A DNA stretch of 32,852 bases from an uncultured Phycisphaerales bacterium (GTDB lineage Bacteria > Planctomycetota > Phycisphaerae > WQYP01): contig CAIPTQ010000185.1 in NCBI GenBank assembly GCA_903868035.1, positions 1 through 32,852 of the forward strand, read 5' to 3'. Positions 7,116 through 19,800 of the stretch are shown here, one piece after another (within the stretch, counting starts at the first letter, position 1; the number at the start of each line of letters is the position of its first letter). The translations under genes were made by a program, and so were the position numbers. The notes beneath the pieces were generated by a model. That model was not told the origin of the DNA and ran no database searches. It saw only the letters and a program-made list of their open reading frames with translations.

Positions 7116-7847
7116 TCAAGTACGGCGGTTCCGCCGCATGCCCAATACCACCAGCGCCGCACCCAGCCCCCAAATCGCCGCCGGCTCCGGCACGATCGTC
7201 AACGTGACCTCGGACGAATACATCAGCCCGTTATTGCCCAGCGTCTCATACGTGAAATTAGGCCCGTAATACGCATCCCATGTGGCCGCGTCCGACAGGC
7301 TGCCGATCATCGTCGCCTGGAAAGTGGAACTGTCCCCCGCATTGCCTATTGCCGAGAATTCAAACGTGCCGATCAGCACACGCCACGTGCCCGAACCCGG
7401 GGCCGTTTCGGTGGGCATGATCCCGTGAGTTGTGGGCGTGCCGCCCTGCGGCGTGAGGATCGGGTCCAACATGGTTTCGTAAAGTGATGCCGTATCCACG
7501 GAAAACGGGGGGACAGGATCGGGCGTGGTATTGACCGGGCCGTCAAACAAACTGTTGGGCGTGATGCCCGTGATTCGCACCGCCGTGTCCGAAGTCGTCT
7601 TCTGCAGCAGCACGCCGACGAGCGCCAGCCCATTCTGGCTGTTCAGCCGCGACGTGTCCGCCTCCGTGACCGTCTCCTCAAAATACACCGGCACGCTCAC
7701 CGGAACGCCCGGTGTGATCTCGTAGCCCGCCGCGTCCAGCGTGAAGCTGTAGATGAGCGCGGCGGGTGCGCGCCCGGCGCACGCGGCCAGCGCCGCCGCT
7801 CCGAGTAGACCGCCCAGCCATTGCTTCATGCCCATCGTGTCACCCAT
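7116..7847 (-). CDS. PEP-CTERM sorting-signal protein
   Basis: A secreted protein of about 240 residues. The N-terminus has a signal peptide (WLGGLLGAAALAACAGRAPA). The C-terminus has the tripartite PEP-CTERM signal: VPEP, the hydrophobic stretch AAIWGLGAALVVLGM and the basic tail RRNRRT. In bacteria with exosortase this directs processing and surface sorting, usually alongside exopolysaccharide. The middle is a beta-rich domain with no family I recognise (ITPGVPVSVPVYFEETV, SSTFQATMIGSLSDAATWDA). The first ATG (7847) is 3 nt after the stop of the giant gene. ATGs at 7835 and 7829 are also possible, and the last gives the most usual signal peptide (MKQWLGG). The tight spacing suggests co-transcription with the giant gene. 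No exosortase gene is in the window. Confidence 0.82.
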   Translation of the reverse strand: MGDTMGMKQWLGGLLGAAALAACAGRAPAALIYSFTLDAAGYEITPGVPVSVPVYFEETVTEADTSRLNSQNGLALVGVLLQKTTSDTAVRITGITPNSLFDGPVNTTPDPVPPFSVDTASLYETMLDPILTPQGGTPTTHGIMPTETAPGSGTWRVLIGTFEFSAIGNAGDSSTFQATMIGSLSDAATWDAYYGPNFTYETLGNNGLMYSSEVTLTIVPEPAAIWGLGAALVVLGMRRNRRT

Positions 7848-7850
7848 GCC

Positions 7851-10800
7851 TCAGATACGCTTGCCCAAACGCTTCGTGAACTGCACGTAATCGACAATTG
7901 TGATGACGCCGTCGCCGTCAAAGTCGAACCCGGCCACAAAGCCCGTCTCGCCGTAGTGCTTGTTGAGCGCCTTGCGGAATGCCGCCAGGTCGTTGCTGCC
8001 CACGTAGCCGTCGCCGTCGATGTCCCCAAACAGCCGGTGGAAGACGCTCGTCGTGTCGCCGCCGGCCATGGTCTGGGTGCCCGTGACGAAGACCAGGTTC
8101 GCGTGCAGAACCAGGGTGTAGCTGCCGTCCATCAGCGAGGCGCCCCGCGTGATCGATGCGCCCTCCGTACCGGCGCCCGAGAACGCCAGTACAAACGTCT
8201 TGTGGTCGCCGGAGGGGTTCGTCACCGTCGTGTGTATCGCATCGCCCTTGGAATTGACCAGCGTCACGGCATTGTCCGCCAGGTGGTCGATCGGCGCGCT
8301 GAACGTGTAGGTGACACTCGTCACCTCGGAGCGCTGGGCCGTGCCGTCGTCGATCTGCACCGCCACGTTGACGTTGACCGCGGAGACCGTGACCGTCGTG
8401 CTGGCCACGCCCACGCCGCGCAGGTTGTCCATCACGCGGATCGTGATCTTGTACGTGCCCGCCAGGGCGTAATTGTGGCTCAACGCGAAGGTCTTGTTGG
8501 CATCGCTCACCGTCAGCACCGCGAAGCCCGCCCCGTCGCCATAATCCACCAGCCCCGTATGCGTCTCATTCGCGCCCGGATCGGCAAACGCACCCGTGGC
8601 ATTCATATCCTGGCCCGCCGTGGCCGCCAGCGCGGGCGCCACGCTCACGGTCGGCGGAGCGTTGGTCACCACGACGAACGACGTATACAACCGCGAGCCG
8701 CCATCCTTGTCGAAGATACGCGCCCGCACATTTTTCACGCCCGGGGTGCCCAGGTACGCCGCGGGAATGACCGCCGTGGGCGACGTGCTGCCGGTGATCT
8801 CGAACGTGCCGTCGCCGTTGAAGTCATAGCTGTAGGTGAATCCCGCAGCCAGGTCGGCCGGCGAGGGATCATTCTGCTGGCTGACGGTGATATACGAGGT
8901 GGAGCCTTCCTGGCACGTGCCGCCGGTGACCACATGCGCCGTGGGCGCGACGTTGGTCACCGTCACCTGGAACCCTGCGGACTTCGATGCCTGCTGGCTG
9001 TCGGTCACGGTGACGGTAACCGTAAACGAGCCGTTGTCCCGATACATATGCCCCAGCGAAATCGTCTGATCCACATTCACGCCCACGGCCTGCGCCCCGC
9101 CGCCGTCGCCGTAATCCACCGTGGCCGTCCACGAATCCCCCACGTCCGGATCGATCACGGTCACTGTCCGGGTCAGCCAACTGCCTTCCCGCACGCTGGC
9201 GCTGTCGCCCACCGCCAGGTCCGGCGCGGTGTTGAACACCGGCACGACAATCTGCGCCTGGGCCGCCGTGGGTGTCTGCTGGACGTTGCCCGACGCATCC
9301 GTGGCCATGCTATAGAAGCCGTAGGTGTGCCCTTGTGCGCCCTGATAGGTCGCCGTCACCTGCGTGGTCGCCCCCAGCCACAACCCAAACGCCCCGCCAT
9401 CAACGGACACGTAAATATCAAAGAACGCCAATCCCGTGCCGCCCACATTATCCTGCCCGGACCAGGCAACCGGAATCTGCGTGCTGGTGGCCGTCGCCGG
9501 CAGCGGCTGAACGCTGCTGCTGGGCGGTGTGGAATCGACATTGAGGTCGAAGTTGGCAATCTTGGTGAGTTCCGCATTGCCGACATTATCCGTGGCGCGG
9601 TAAGTGAGCCGTACATGGCCGTTGTTGGCGATGGTGAAGGCTTGCGTATACGTCATCCATGCCCCGCCGTTGACGGCATACTGAATCAGGGAAATGCCCG
9701 AAGCACCAGCCTGATCGGTGGCCGTCAGCGTGATGACCACCGGCGTCTGATACACGCCGCCGGCATCGGTCGTACCGGCATAAGTCGCCTCGGTCAGCGG
9801 CGCAATCACATCCACTTCAAAGGCCAGATCCAGCACATTGGAGAATGCCGAGGCGTTGTTCGTGGCATCCACGGAACGCGCCTTGATGCTGTGATGCCCC
9901 TGCGTGAAGTACATGCCGTCATACGTGAACGCCCCGGCATCATCAGTCGTGGTATCGCCGACCAGGACATCATCCACATACAGCTCAATGCGGGTATTGG
10001 CATCGCACGTGCCGGTGATGTTGATCGAGCGGCCCGTCGTGACCGGATTGGCCGAGGCCGCGATCTGCGGCACCGCCGGCGGAGTGCGATCAATGTGGAA
10101 CGCAACCTGAATCGTGTGCGCCAGCGGATCGCCGGTGATCGCATCCGTGCCGGTTACCGTCAGTAGCCCCGTGTAATCGCCCTCCAGCGCCTCCGCCTCC
10201 ACCGTGAAGTGTACCGCGATGTTGCTCGACTGCCCGGGGTTCAGGGCCCCATGGGCCAGGCTTGTGGTCAGGCCGCTGATCGGCAGCACGTTGCCGGCCG
10301 AATCCGTCAGCGTCCCCAGCGTGGCCTGCATATTGTTGATCCCCACGATGCCGCCCCATTCCAGGGCATCCAGCGTAAAGGCCTGCTCGCCCGAGCCGGT
10401 CGTGATATCAATGCTCTCAGTGGAAGTCGCCAGCAGCGCCGGCCGGTAGGGAATTTCCAGCAGCGCCACATTAAACAGATCCGTCGCCAGAGCGGCATTG
10501 ACTTTCGCCACAATGCGATACCGACCCGCGGCCAGCGAAGTAAGCGTAATCACCTGCCGCGCCCCGGCGGCACCCGAGTAGGTCGCCCCCGGAATGCCGA
10601 CTTCATCCGCGGCCCCGTTCAACCCGACATGCCGACCCTGCGCGTCATACAAGTGCAGATCGATATCCGCGCCGTCCGCCTGGGTAAGCAAAATCCGAAT
10701 CGCGGAAATATTCGAACCAATATCCACATAGCGCTCAAAGCTGGTGTCCTGCCCGACCGGCCCGCCCAGCGGCTGCGTGGCCGTCTGCCCGCGATACTGG

Positions 10801-13800
10801 GCCAGTTCCCCAGCGGTGCCGGCATACATATGCGCGTAATACGGACCCGCAAACCCGCGCGACAGCGATACCGGATCATACGCGTCAAACGTGATATCCA
10901 GGTCATAACCGCTGTTGCCGAAGAACGCCGACCGCGGCAGCGTCAGCATCACCTTCGAAGTCCCCGTCGCGCCGGCCGCCAGCGATGCCACCGTGCCCGT
11001 GAACGACGCGATCAACAGCTCGCCGGCATACACATTCACCGTCGGCGTGATCTGCAGGCTGATGCTGCTGGTGTTGGTGATATTCATCTCCCCGATCGAC
11101 AACGCAATGGGATCGGCGGCATTGGCCACCGCATCCTTAAAGGTCAACGACTGAATCGCCAGCGTCACCGCCGGGTCGATCGCGCGGTGGGCAATGATGT
11201 AATCGATATGGTTCTGGATGTCGAAGAACATCCGCCAGATGCCGTTGGTTTCTTCCTGATGCTGCTGCAGGTACTTGGCCGCGGAACGGAAAAGATTCAA
11301 ATTCATGGACCATTCGGCGTTCTGCATCGTGTTCAGAGCATCGATCCACGCCGCCACGGCATCGCTGCTCACTTTCGCAAAGTACTGCATGAACGGATCG
11401 CCCATCGGCCCGGCCAGGCCGCCAATCGCGTTGGCGGAAGTGGCCATGAAGCTCACCAGCAACGCGGTGCCCACGGCGTTCCAGTGCATGGCGAAGTTGT
11501 CCCACTGCATGACTTCCAGACGGTTCATGGTGCGCCAGTTGATGAATATGTTGCCGAAATCCCACGTCTGCTGATATACCGGCCGCCAGCCGGTGCCGTC
11601 TAGGGTGTTCTCGCCGGCGGCGAACCACCAGGTTTGCAGGGTGGCGATGAGGTTCTGCGTGCCGCCCGCGCCCGTGCCCAGCCGCTGCATCGTCGTGGTG
11701 AGGGCCGTGAATTCCTTATAAAGTGTGTCGATCGGGAACAGCGCCGAGGGCTTGTCCCACAGCAGTTGCTGCTTGGTATAGCTGACCATCTGGTCCAGTT
11801 CGCTCTCCAGGTCCGCGATGCCCATGATGTTCGCCCCGCCCCGGGCAATAACCGCATCCAGCATCGCTGTGACCTGGTCCGACGTGGGATCGTCCGGCAA
11901 CGCCGCAAAATCGTCCCACGCCAGGTCGGAACGGATCCGCGTGTACGTCACCTGCGTTTCCAGATAGCCCTCATACTCGGCCACCGATGTCGTGTTATCC
12001 TGAAGCAGTTCGCCCAGCTTCTTATAGAGCAGTTCGATGGCGGACTGGCTGGCGCGCTGGGACAGGGCGGCATCCAGAACACTGTTGAACTGTCCGCCAA
12101 ACTTGTTCATGTTGGCGGTGAATTTCTGGATGTTCTTGACCATCTCGCGCACGGCCGTGAATTGCAACAGAATGTTCTCTCCCGGAACCCCGCCGGCCAC
12201 AACCCATTTCGTGATGCCCTTGGCTAGGCTCTTGGCGCCCATGACCAGCGAGACCCCGGTCCGCAGCATTTGGCCGAACATGTTATACAGCTGCACGCCC
12301 AGGTCCATGTTCACCAGCGTCTTGGACTCCCGCAGGATCCGTGCGAAACCTACATAGAACTCCGCCAGGAAGTGGATTTCGTTTTGTATCTTGTCCTTGG
12401 CGGCAACCAAAAGCTGATCCAGGGCCGTGGCCAGGTCCGCCATCGAACGTGAGCCGACAAACTGCTGCACCACCGGAGCATCAAACGTCAGGCCGCTATC
12501 CGTGCCCACCTGGGCGTTGCCGGAGGTCAGCGTCGAGGTGATGGCGGAGATATCGACAACGTTCGCGAAACGCAGGATCCAGACATTGTACGCCGTCTGC
12601 GTCGCGCCCATTGGCAGATCCACAAATATGGCCGACTGCGGGTAATCCAGCGTAAAGGCTCCGCCGCCAACTGAAGGCGGGGCAATCTCGACCCGCTGGG
12701 CCGTCCCCGGACCCAGGTTCGTCACGATCACCGTGATACCCACCGCATGGTCATCCCCGTTGAACGACTGGTTCACTTCATACCGAATCACCAGTTGCGC
12801 CTCGGGCTTCACTGTAAATGTCTGCGGCGCAAACGTCCGCGTATCCACCTGCCCGTTGATCTGATACGTCAGCTCCAGCGCCACGCGATACTGCAATCCC
12901 GCCGCCTCCGTCCCGCCCAGGTTGTTCCCCCGAATCGGCCGGATCGTCCACGATGTCGTCAGCGCCGCCCCCGCCGCCAGCGAACCCGGCAGCGTCCCGG
13001 CCGTCACCTCAAATAACGCCGTCACATCCGCTCCCGCGCCGTTGGTGATGATCAGCCGCGCGCCGGTGATCCCGATCGTCTGGGTGATCACGTTCGTCAG
13101 GTCCAACTTCAGCGCCACCGCTTCGCCGTCCAGCAGCACATCCTGCGTCAATTGCGTCCGGCCCACATCGTGCCCCGTCGCGCCCGTGCCCGTCAGGTTC
13201 ACCTGACTGAACCACTGATCGATGAAGCGCTCGCCGTACAGAATCGGTCCCGTCGGCCACGGCCCGGAATAGGGCACATAGTTATACGGCTGCCCATCCT
13301 GCATATTGGCGTCATCTACCACCCGCACGCGGATCGGGAAGAACAACTCCGTATACGCTTCCCCGCCCAGCAGCGACCCCGCCGTGATATGCAGGCTGCC
13401 GTCAATGATCTGGTCGCCCGCCGGCAGTGCCGACACATCCACCACGATCCGGTACGACAGCACCACCGACGAATGCGCCGGTATCTTCTCGAGTTGCAGC
13501 GACTGGAGGCTGATGAACCCCGCGATCGCACCGCTGGCCGTGATCGAAATATTATGAATGTCCGACGTCGTCACGTTGTTCAGCGAGAACGCCGTGTTAT
13601 CCGGGAATTCGCGATTCAATTCGAGGCTCAGGTACGAAAGCCGTTGCTCCAGGAATCCCGTCCGCTGGATCACATATTCGGCGCCCGGACGATCCGTGAT
13701 CAGCCGCGTGTCCGCATTCGTGGCCATCACCAGTCCCAGTTGCGTCTGCCCCAGGTTCAGCGGATCAGTCGAGGTGGACTGCGACACGTTCAGCGCGAAC

Positions 13801-16800
13801 GGATTCAGGTTCATCGTCACGGCCTTGGCCGCCGTGCCGCTCGTCGGCGTCAAATCCCAGATTTCCGAAATCGTATCGCAATTGGCCGCGCGGATTTCCA
13901 CCTGATACCGCCCCGCCAGCATCCCCATGAATGTGTAGACGCCCGCCGACGTGGTCGTCCCCGTCAGATGCTGCGAGGCCGCCACCACCGCCGGATTCGC
14001 CTTGTATCTGTAGATGCTCGACACCAGCGTCAGGCTGATCGTCGCCCCCGCGATTGGCGTGTCGAACCGGCTCGCCAGCGTCACCTGCAAGTTCAGCGTG
14101 CTCGACCGCGTCACTTCCACATGGATCGGCACCACCCGCGCGCCGGCGTTCGAATTGATCGTGAATCCGTCCGCATAACCCGTCATGTCCGCATCCGCCG
14201 GCGGGGTGAACAGCACGCGCACCGTCGCGGTGTCGCCCGGATGCAGCAGCGTCACCGCCGGTTGATACACCGTGATCCACGGTATTTCCGGATTGACAAA
14301 CGCCAGGTCGGTCAGGTCCGCATACCCGTCGTTCCGCAGCACCAGAATGTGTTCCCACACCTGCCCGCGCAACAGGCCCACGTCCAGTTCCTCGGTGCCA
14401 ATCACCGTCAGCGACGCCAAGGGCGGATTCGACACCACCCGGATCGCACGCTCCACCGTCGCGCCCACCCCGGAAACGCTCGAGGCGACCGCCACCGTGA
14501 ATTCCGCCGATCCCACATAATCGCCGGGGCTGAACGTCACCGTGAACGTCGTCGAAGCCCCCGCCGCCAGCGTCACCGGCACCGCCGAGGCCCCCGCCGT
14601 GCCCGCCGCGCCCGCCGTCCGCGTGATGGTGACCAGCAGGCTCTCCTGCGCCAGCGTCCCGAGGTTCAACAGCGTAAATGTCCGCTGGGCCGCCGCATGT
14701 GCCGACACCGACACATCCGCAGAGTCCACCGTCAGCAGCAATCCCTGGATTGCAAAGTCCGCCGACGCCGACCGCGTCAGAGCGTCCACATTCGCCGACG
14801 CCGTCACCGTGAACGCCCCGGCATCATTGGGCAGCGGGGCAAACACATACGTATACGAGCCATCCGCCGCCGTGGTCGCCGTAAACCGCCGCGTCGATCC
14901 GTCATGCGTCACGTCCAGCGTCACCGCGGCCCCCGCCACCGGCGTGCTGTCTACTCGGAGTACGGTGCCGGAGATCAATAGGCCGTCCGAAGTCGTCAGG
15001 ATCGACCGCCCCGGATCGCCCACCGGCGATACGCCAGTTGTCACGGCATAATCCTGCGCCACGGTCAGCGTCAGCGTCCGCTGCACCGTCTGCCGCGGGC
15101 CGGTGATCACCACGACCGCACGGTAATTCCCCGCCGGCAGCGCCCCGCCCGCCAGCACAAACGCCGCCCCGTCAAACGTCATCGGCGTGGATGACAGCAG
15201 CGTATTGGACGCGTCATACAGCCGCACCATCGCCGTCACCCCGCTCGTGTCGCCCAGCGCCTGCCCCGGATTCGTCGAGTCATGCACCCCCAGCGTAATG
15301 TGCAGCGGATCGGTCGTCAGCAGCGCCGGCACCGCCGGCAGCGTCAGCAGATACGACGGCTGAATCGCGAATGCCGCCTCGCGCACGTTGTTGGCCGTAG
15401 CGCTCTCGGCCAGTTCCCCATTGGCGTCGGCCACCACGCGCACCGCGAACTGCGCCGGATTCGTGCCCGCCACCGTCCACGTCGGGCTCCAATTGTAGAA
15501 TCGCCCGCCCAGTATGTTCTGCGTCACCCGCACCGTATTCACCAGCACTTCGTTGACATACAGCCGCACGTTGAAGGGATTGCCCGTCTGGCCCGTCCCC
15601 ACGTTCGCCAGACGGATGTTCAGCGTCACATCCTCGCCCATCCGCGCCGCGCCGGTGATCGTGATCGGCTGCACCGCAAGGTCCGGCGCCAGCCGCTGGA
15701 TCACCATCCCGAGTTGGCCCATGGAATTGTTGTTCGTGGCCGTCTCCGGAATCAAGCCGTCCGGATTCGCCGTCGCCCGCAGGTTGTACGTCCCCGCCTC
15801 CGCGTTCCAGTACAGCGTCACCGTCGTGGAAGCCCCGGCCGCAAGGTTCGGCACGTTCGCCGTGGCCACCTGCACGTTGTTGGCGAACAGCGTCACCGGG
15901 AATTCCACCGGCACATTCACCGTGGAGTTGTTGCTCACCGTGACATACGCCACCAGGGGCTGACCCGCCTCCAGCCGCCCGTCCGCCGGCCAGAATTGCA
16001 GCGCCGTCACCGCCAGGTCCGCATACGTCAGGTTCAGTGCCGGAGCCGCATAGTCCAGCGTGTTGTTCGTCTTGTCCATTTCCGCGATGTACGCGAACGG
16101 GTGGTCCGCGAGGGCCGTGATCTTGTGCGCGCCCGGCGTGGGCGTCCAGGTGACGCTGGCCGTCGTCGTATTGGCCCCGTCGGCATAATCCAGCCCGTTA
16201 ACCGTGGCGTAACCCACGTACTGGTCATCCACCAGGAAGTCCACGCGGAACCGTCCCGCCTGGCCCGTGCCGCTGTTCTTGATCTCCGCGTTCAACGTGA
16301 TGGGCGTGCCCCAGGCCAAAGCCGTGCTCGGTGCTGCCGATTCGGTGATCGCATTCACCAGCAGATCCGGGAAGTAAATCTGGTTGGGATTCAGTGCCGT
16401 CGAGCGCACGTTGTTGAGCAGGTCGGGCTCATCGAAGCCGCCCATGTCGTTGGCCACCATCTTGAAAATATGGTTGCCCGTCGTGGCCGTCCAGTGGAAG
16501 TTCACATCCACATAGGCCGTCGGCACGATTGGCGCGGTGACCTGCACCAGCCCCGCGTATGCATTGTCCACGTAGAGCCCAACGTAGAAACTCTCCGACG
16601 CCGACGCCCCCACGTTGCGGATGCGCCCGGTGATTGTCACGTCCTGCCCCTCGTCCGGCGTCGTCGGACTGGCGTACAACGCCTCGGCAAACAGGTCCGG
16701 ACGCGTCTCGTTGACCGTGATCTGCATCACGTCTTCCGTCATCGCGCCGTTGTCGTCCTTGACGATCATGTGTACGCGATACGTGCCCGAATGCGTGTAA

Positions 16801-19800
16801 GTATGCGTCGGACGCGGACCGTTTGACCAGATCGTGTTGTCGCCGAAATCCCACATAAACAGCCGGACATAGCCGTTTTCGTCCGACGAACGGGTGCCGT
16901 CAAACGTGGCCGTCGTATCAACATCCGCGAAGAAGTCCGCCCCCGCGTCCGCGAACGGCTTGGCGTTGACCGTAACCGTCTGCTCCATCTGGTAGCCCGG
17001 CGAATCCGAATTCCGGACGCGCGCCCGCAGTGTATGCTGGCCGGCCACCGTCGGCGTCCAGTCGATAACCGCCGTCTGCACATGCAAACCCTTGAGCGCC
17101 GTGATGTCCACCGACCCGATCAGCGTCTCCACCCCGCCGTCCGCCTGGTCATAGAAGTCCAGCACGCCCGTTTCTGGATCGACCCCGTCATTGCGTATCT
17201 TGGCCTGGATCGCCGCCTTCTGCCCGGCCGTCATCGGCGTGGGTATGTAGAAGATCGGCTTCTTCAATTCATACGTCGCCAACTGCGAGTTGGAACCTTC
17301 CGGCGGCAAATGCAGAATGTATTCGGCGATATTGTTCGTCTCGACCAAACTGTCGGTGTCCACCGCGATAATGTTGAATTCGATCGGCGCCGACACCAGT
17401 TCCTTCACGGCCAGCGCCGAGCGGAAGTCCAGCGTATACAGCCCCGCCGTCGCATGGCTGTAGCCGTCCGCATCGATGTACCCCAGCTTGTCCACAAAAT
17501 AAATCTTCCCGTCCTTCTTCCAGAAGTTGTTCCCCGACAGCGTCGTCTCCGTGCCGTCGGCATTGTGCCGCGTGATCGACCGCAGGTTCGACGTGGGCAT
17601 CGCGTCCGGCAATATCACGCACACGTACCCGTCCGTCGCCGCCACCGTCATGTCCATCGTCCGGCTGTCCGGCGTCGGCGACTTCGTCACCGTCACATCG
17701 CTGGGCACGATGATCGGCAGGTGCAGGCCGCTCGTCAGGTTGATCAGGTAATCCGGGAATCCGTCCCCGTCCCGGTCGATCATCGTGAAGCAGTTGTTCG
17801 GATCGCGGGCGTCCGCGAACAGGTAGTCGCGCTCGATGATCTCCGTCGTCAGCCCCAGGATCAGCGGGTTGATTTCGATGCCCTTGTACGCCAGGTGCTT
17901 GATCGTCGCCGTGAACTCCACAAACCGCCCGTCCAGCGACGACGTCATGATCCAGTAGCCGTTTACGTCCATGTGCGGCTGCACATCGCCCATCACCAGC
18001 GTGATCACGTCGCCCGTCTGCGAGCCAAACGAACACCCGACAATCTCAAACTTGATCAGCAGCCCCGAATCATTCTCCGTGATCTTCGGTTGCCCCGAGG
18101 CGATCGTCAGGTTCCGCGCGATCCCATCCCCCACGTTCTCCACCAACAGCCCCAGTTTGAACGGCTCATCCGCCAGCACGTTCTGCGGGATGTAATAGTG
18201 GAAGTACAGCTTCGGCTGCGGGTGGATGACGATCGCCACCTCGTTGGTGATCACCTGGTGATACCCCTCGCCCACAAAGTACGACATCACCGCCTTCACA
18301 TAATATGTCTTGCCCGCCAGATCCGTCCCGCCCAGCCCGTCACCCGGTATCAGGGTCCACCGCCCCGTCATCCGGCCATACGCATCCAGGTTCGCCGACC
18401 CGTCAATCGCCCCAATCCCCGTCACCTCCGGCGGCACAATGTAGAACCGGTCCGTCACGTCCCGCCCCAGTTCATCCGTCACCCGTGGCGCGATCGACAG
18501 CCCCACCAGCGGCTGGTTGATCCCGCTCGTCAGCTCCAACTGCGCGTCAAATCCCTCCCGCTCCATCGTCGCCGTCTGGTTGATCTGCAGCTTCACCAAC
18601 TCCGTCACCGTCCCGCCCATGCCCCCGCCGCCGCCCCCGCCGCCGTCGGGCAGCTTATCCAGGCCATCCCCCTGCATGTCATCCAGGTTCGGCAGCTTCA
18701 AATCCACCGAATCATCCCCCATCGTCACGTGTACCACATCGTTCGTCGCCCGTGGATTCACCAGCGGTATGTTCCCCGCCAGCGCCATCTCCTCATCCAG
18801 CGGCAGCAGCGTCTGCGGATCAAACGCCACATACGTCCCCGTGATGTGCAAGTACGTGTCCCGCCCGTTCAAATACCCGTAATCCCCCGGCATGATCCCC
18901 AGCGCCAACACCACCGAAGACTGCGGCAGCAGCGTCCCGATCAATCCCCCCGACGACAGCGTCATCCCCCCGTGTACCCCCACCGTCACCACCTGCACAT
19001 CGTGCAGCTCCACCAAACTCGGATTGACGATGATCACTTCCTCGTACATGTCCGTCACGACCACCTGCGGCACGCACACCCACGGCGGCAGGAACGCGAA
19101 CTGCGGCTTGGGTATGTCCACCGCAAACGTCAGGTTCAATGTTATCTCATACCGGTCCTCGATCGTGATCGGCGTCACCGTCCACTTGTACGACAGCGGC
19201 ACCGCCGTCAGCACCACCGTTACGATCTTCGCCTCCGACCCCGGCTCCACCGCCACATTTCCCGTGTACCGGTCGTGCCCCGGCGCCGCCACCGCATAGT
19301 CATACGTGTCCAGCACCATCTCCGCCGCCGTCGCGATCCCCGCCGCATTCGTCGTCACGTAATACCGATTGTAATAATACGACTCCGCCCCCGACGCCGA
19401 CACCGCGTGTACCGGCGTCTGCCCGATCAGCGTGATCTCCGCGTTGGCCACCACCTGCCCCGCGTCATTGCTCACCACAAACGACAGCGCCCCGCGCGTC
19501 GCCGACGTCACCTCCACTGACAGCCCCGTATACGCCGTCCGCGTCCCGTCCGTCACCCCCACCCGGTCCACATACAGCCCCAGCGGCGTGTCCGCCGGCG
19601 GCGCGATCACCACGTTGAACGTCGTCGATGCCCCCGGTGCCAGCGTCGTAACCGTCAGCCCCGAGAAGCTCACCCACGGCAGTATCGACGGCGGAATCAA
19701 ATCCACCGCCGTCATCGTCCCCATCCCGCCGTTCGTCAGCGTGATCGTCCGCACCACCGTGTCCCCCGGATGCAGCGCCAGCGACGTGTCCCCCGGATTC

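Noticed and set aside
7854..8030. A cellulosome-type system
   Set aside because: Only the dockerin-like end is present. No cohesin, scaffoldin or glycoside hydrolase is attached to it, and the PL4 lyase has no dockerin.
11434..11520. Membrane anchor inside the helical segment (AVGTALLVSFMATSANAIGG)
   Set aside because: Too short and too mixed with polar residues for a confident transmembrane helix, and flanked by secreted-type domains on both sides.
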